Part shown: positions 6,805-8,283 of the stretch, one piece after another
Position numbering within the stretch: position 1 is the stretch's first letter
How the letters are laid out: every line of letters begins with the position of its first letter
DNA from: an uncultured Lachnospiraceae bacterium
Lineage (GTDB): Bacteria > Bacillota > Clostridia > Lachnospirales > Lachnospiraceae
NCBI GenBank assembly: GCA_900553305.1
Contig: USDI01000087.1
Coordinates: forward strand, 1 to 8,283
DNA length: 8,283 nucleotides
Direction of reading: 5' to 3'
Position numbers and translations under genes: made by a program
The notes under the pieces: generated by a model
Seen by the model: the letters and a program-made list of their open reading frames with translations, nothing else
The model's database searches: none
Told to the model about the DNA's origin: nothing

Positions 6805-8283
6805 ATGCAACGTACTAATTTAGATGAAAAATGGTGTTTCAGACGAGGAATGCTGGACTCTGTGGGCATGCTGCAGCAGGATCCGGGAGAACTTGTGAAT
6901 CTCCCACATGATGGAATGATTCACCTTGATGTGACGAAGGAGGCACCAGCACAGTACGATTCCGGTTATTATCCGGGGGATACCTGCAATTATACCAGAT
7001 ATGTGATGATTCCCAGAGAATGGGAAAAGGATCTGGTAGGACTGCAGTTTGATGGGGTGATGATGCATACCTCTATTGATGTGAACGGCTGTAAGGTGGG
7101 GGAACATCATTATGGCTATTCTCCTTTTTATGTTGATTTGACGGATTATGTGACCTTTGGTGAAGAAAACAGAATTACGATCAACGTAAATACCGGCGTG
7201 CAGCCCAGTTCAAGATGGTACACCGGTTCCGGTCTGTTCCGGGGAGTGACCCTGTGCCACAGTCCGAGAGTATTTATCCTGCCGGATGGAATTAACGTGG
7301 TTACCAGGGAAGTTACGGATCAGATTGCCTTTCTGGAGGCACAGGTAGAGATCGGAAATGAGACACTGGAAAACCATATGGTGGAAGTAAAGGTGGAATT
7401 GTGGAAGGAAGGTGAGCCGGAGGAAAAGGCTGTGGCGGAAGCGAGGCGCATGATTGAAGTTGGAAAGAATAATCGGGAAACAGCCAGAATTTCCATTCAT
7501 CTATCCAATCCATTGCTTTGGGATGCTGAAAATCCCAATTTGTATATCGTGAAGGCAACCGTAACAGATCAGGGGGTTTTCCGCACCCATAGCAATCCGG
7601 TTCCGGTACAGACTGTGGATGAAGCGGAGACACTGTTTGGTGTTCGTACCATTACTGTGGATTCCATAAGAGGACTTCAGATAAATGGAAAAACGATCAA
7701 ACTCAGGGGAGGCTGTGTTCATCATGACAATGGCTTGCTGGGAGCGGTCAGTTTATATGAGTGTGAGGAAAGAAAGATAAGGAAGCTTAAGGAAACCGGC
7801 TTCAATGCAATCAGAACCGCGCATAATCCACCGTCCAGGGTGCTTGTGGAGGCCTGTGACAGACTGGGAATGTATATTTTTGACGAGGCTTTTGATGCAT
7901 GGGGAATGGCGAAACGTACCGGCGATTACAGCCAGTATTTTGCAGCTTTGTGGGAGAAGGATCTGACCGCGTTTATCAAAAGAGACAGGGTTCATCCATC
8001 GGTTATCATGTGGTCTACAGGAAATGAAATACCGGAAAGAGGTGGACTGAATCAGGGCTATTCCGCTGCCACAAAGCTTGCAGAGTGTATCAGGACCTTA
8101 GACCCGACAAGACCGGTCAGCAATGGAATCTGTTCTTTTTGGAGCGGATTGGACGATGCCATGGCCAAGGGGCAGGATCAGACACAAAATGCAGCCACGG
8201 AAAAGGAAGCAGATTTCTGGGAAAAACAGACCGAGGCCTTTACCAATGGTCTGGATGTGGTAGGCTACAACTACATGGAAGAT
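6805..8283 (+). CDS. Glycoside hydrolase family 2 protein, beta-galactosidase-like (3' end cut by window)
   Basis: The first 493 codons of a GH2 enzyme, still open at the window edge; full members of this type are usually about 700-850 residues or more. No signal peptide, so probably cytosolic. Reading the frame gives a sugar-binding jelly-roll domain (about 1-165) with RWYTGSGLFRGV from R137, then an Ig-like domain (about 170-280). The catalytic barrel opens at about 285: RGGCVHHDNG (301-310), IRTAHNPPS (R337, H340, N341), FDEAFD, then HPSVIMWSTGNEI with the predicted acid/base E408. The catalytic nucleophile glutamate should lie downstream, outside the window. The HHDNG, GNEIPERGG and VVGYNY motifs point to the large GH2 group that often carries DUF4982 and is annotated beta-galactosidase. 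Beta-glucuronidase or another activity is not excluded. It follows the GH31 gene by 84 nt on the same strand, suggesting co-transcription and sequential action on the same oligosaccharide. The AGGAGG site fixes the start. Confidence 0.92.
   Translation, partial: MQRTNLDEKWCFRRGMLDSVGMLQQDPGELVNLPHDGMIHLDVTKEAPAQYDSGYYPGDTCNYTRYVMIPREWEKDLVGLQFDGVMMHTSIDVNGCKVGEHHYGYSPFYVDLTDYVTFGEENRITINVNTGVQPSSRWYTGSGLFRGVTLCHSPRVFILPDGINVVTREVTDQIAFLEAQVEIGNETLENHMVEVKVELWKEGEPEEKAVAEARRMIEVGKNNRETARISIHLSNPLLWDAENPNLYIVKATVTDQGVFRTHSNPVPVQTVDEAETLFGVRTITVDSIRGLQINGKTIKLRGGCVHHDNGLLGAVSLYECEERKIRKLKETGFNAIRTAHNPPSRVLVEACDRLGMYIFDEAFDAWGMAKRTGDYSQYFAALWEKDLTAFIKRDRVHPSVIMWSTGNEIPERGGLNQGYSAATKLAECIRTLDPTRPVSNGICSFWSGLDDAMAKGQDQTQNAATEKEADFWEKQTEAFTNGLDVVGYNYMED

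Overview
The window looks like chromosomal DNA from a Gram-positive Clostridia-type bacterium, most likely a Lachnospiraceae-like gut or rumen fermenter. The reasons are strong AGGAGG-type ribosome binding sites, moderate GC, a lipoprotein signal peptide, a single-pass CapA-family surface protein, and cytosolic plant-glycan glycosidases. This is inference from style and gene content, not a taxonomic proof. All four genes are on the + strand, and I see no tRNA, rRNA, CRISPR array, insertion sequence or phage gene.

Region 1 (about 46-4087) is a cell-envelope pair. The first gene encodes a 767-residue lipoprotein of the DUF3160 family, whose function is unknown. Its stop codon lies inside the start of the second gene (8-nt overlap), so the two are probably translationally coupled. 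The second gene encodes a membrane-anchored CapA-family (PGA_cap) metallophosphatase-like protein. It carries an extra N-terminal extracytoplasmic region of about 240 residues with a calcium-loop-like motif. Both products should sit on the outer face of the membrane. No capB/capC-type poly-gamma-glutamate synthase gene is present, so the classical capsule role cannot be assumed.

Region 2 (4088-4332) is an AT-rich intergenic stretch. It holds a perfect TATAAT, overlapped by a small inverted repeat, but no good -35 box. It probably separates two transcription units.

Region 3 (4333-8283) is a sugar-degradation unit. A cytosolic GH31 enzyme closely resembles the xyloglucan alpha-xylosidase branch of its family. 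After 84 nt containing a hairpin comes a cytosolic GH2 enzyme of the beta-galactosidase/DUF4982-like type, cut by the window edge after its acid/base glutamate. Together they suggest intracellular trimming of imported, branched plant-derived oligosaccharides, for example alpha-xylosyl and beta-galactosyl side chains of xyloglucan fragments. The substrate is inferred from motifs and neighbourhood only. No transporter or regulator for this unit is visible here.

The most interesting item is the coupled DUF3160 lipoprotein/CapA pair, which could be a small, uncharacterised envelope system. The glycosidase half is of a recognisable kind.
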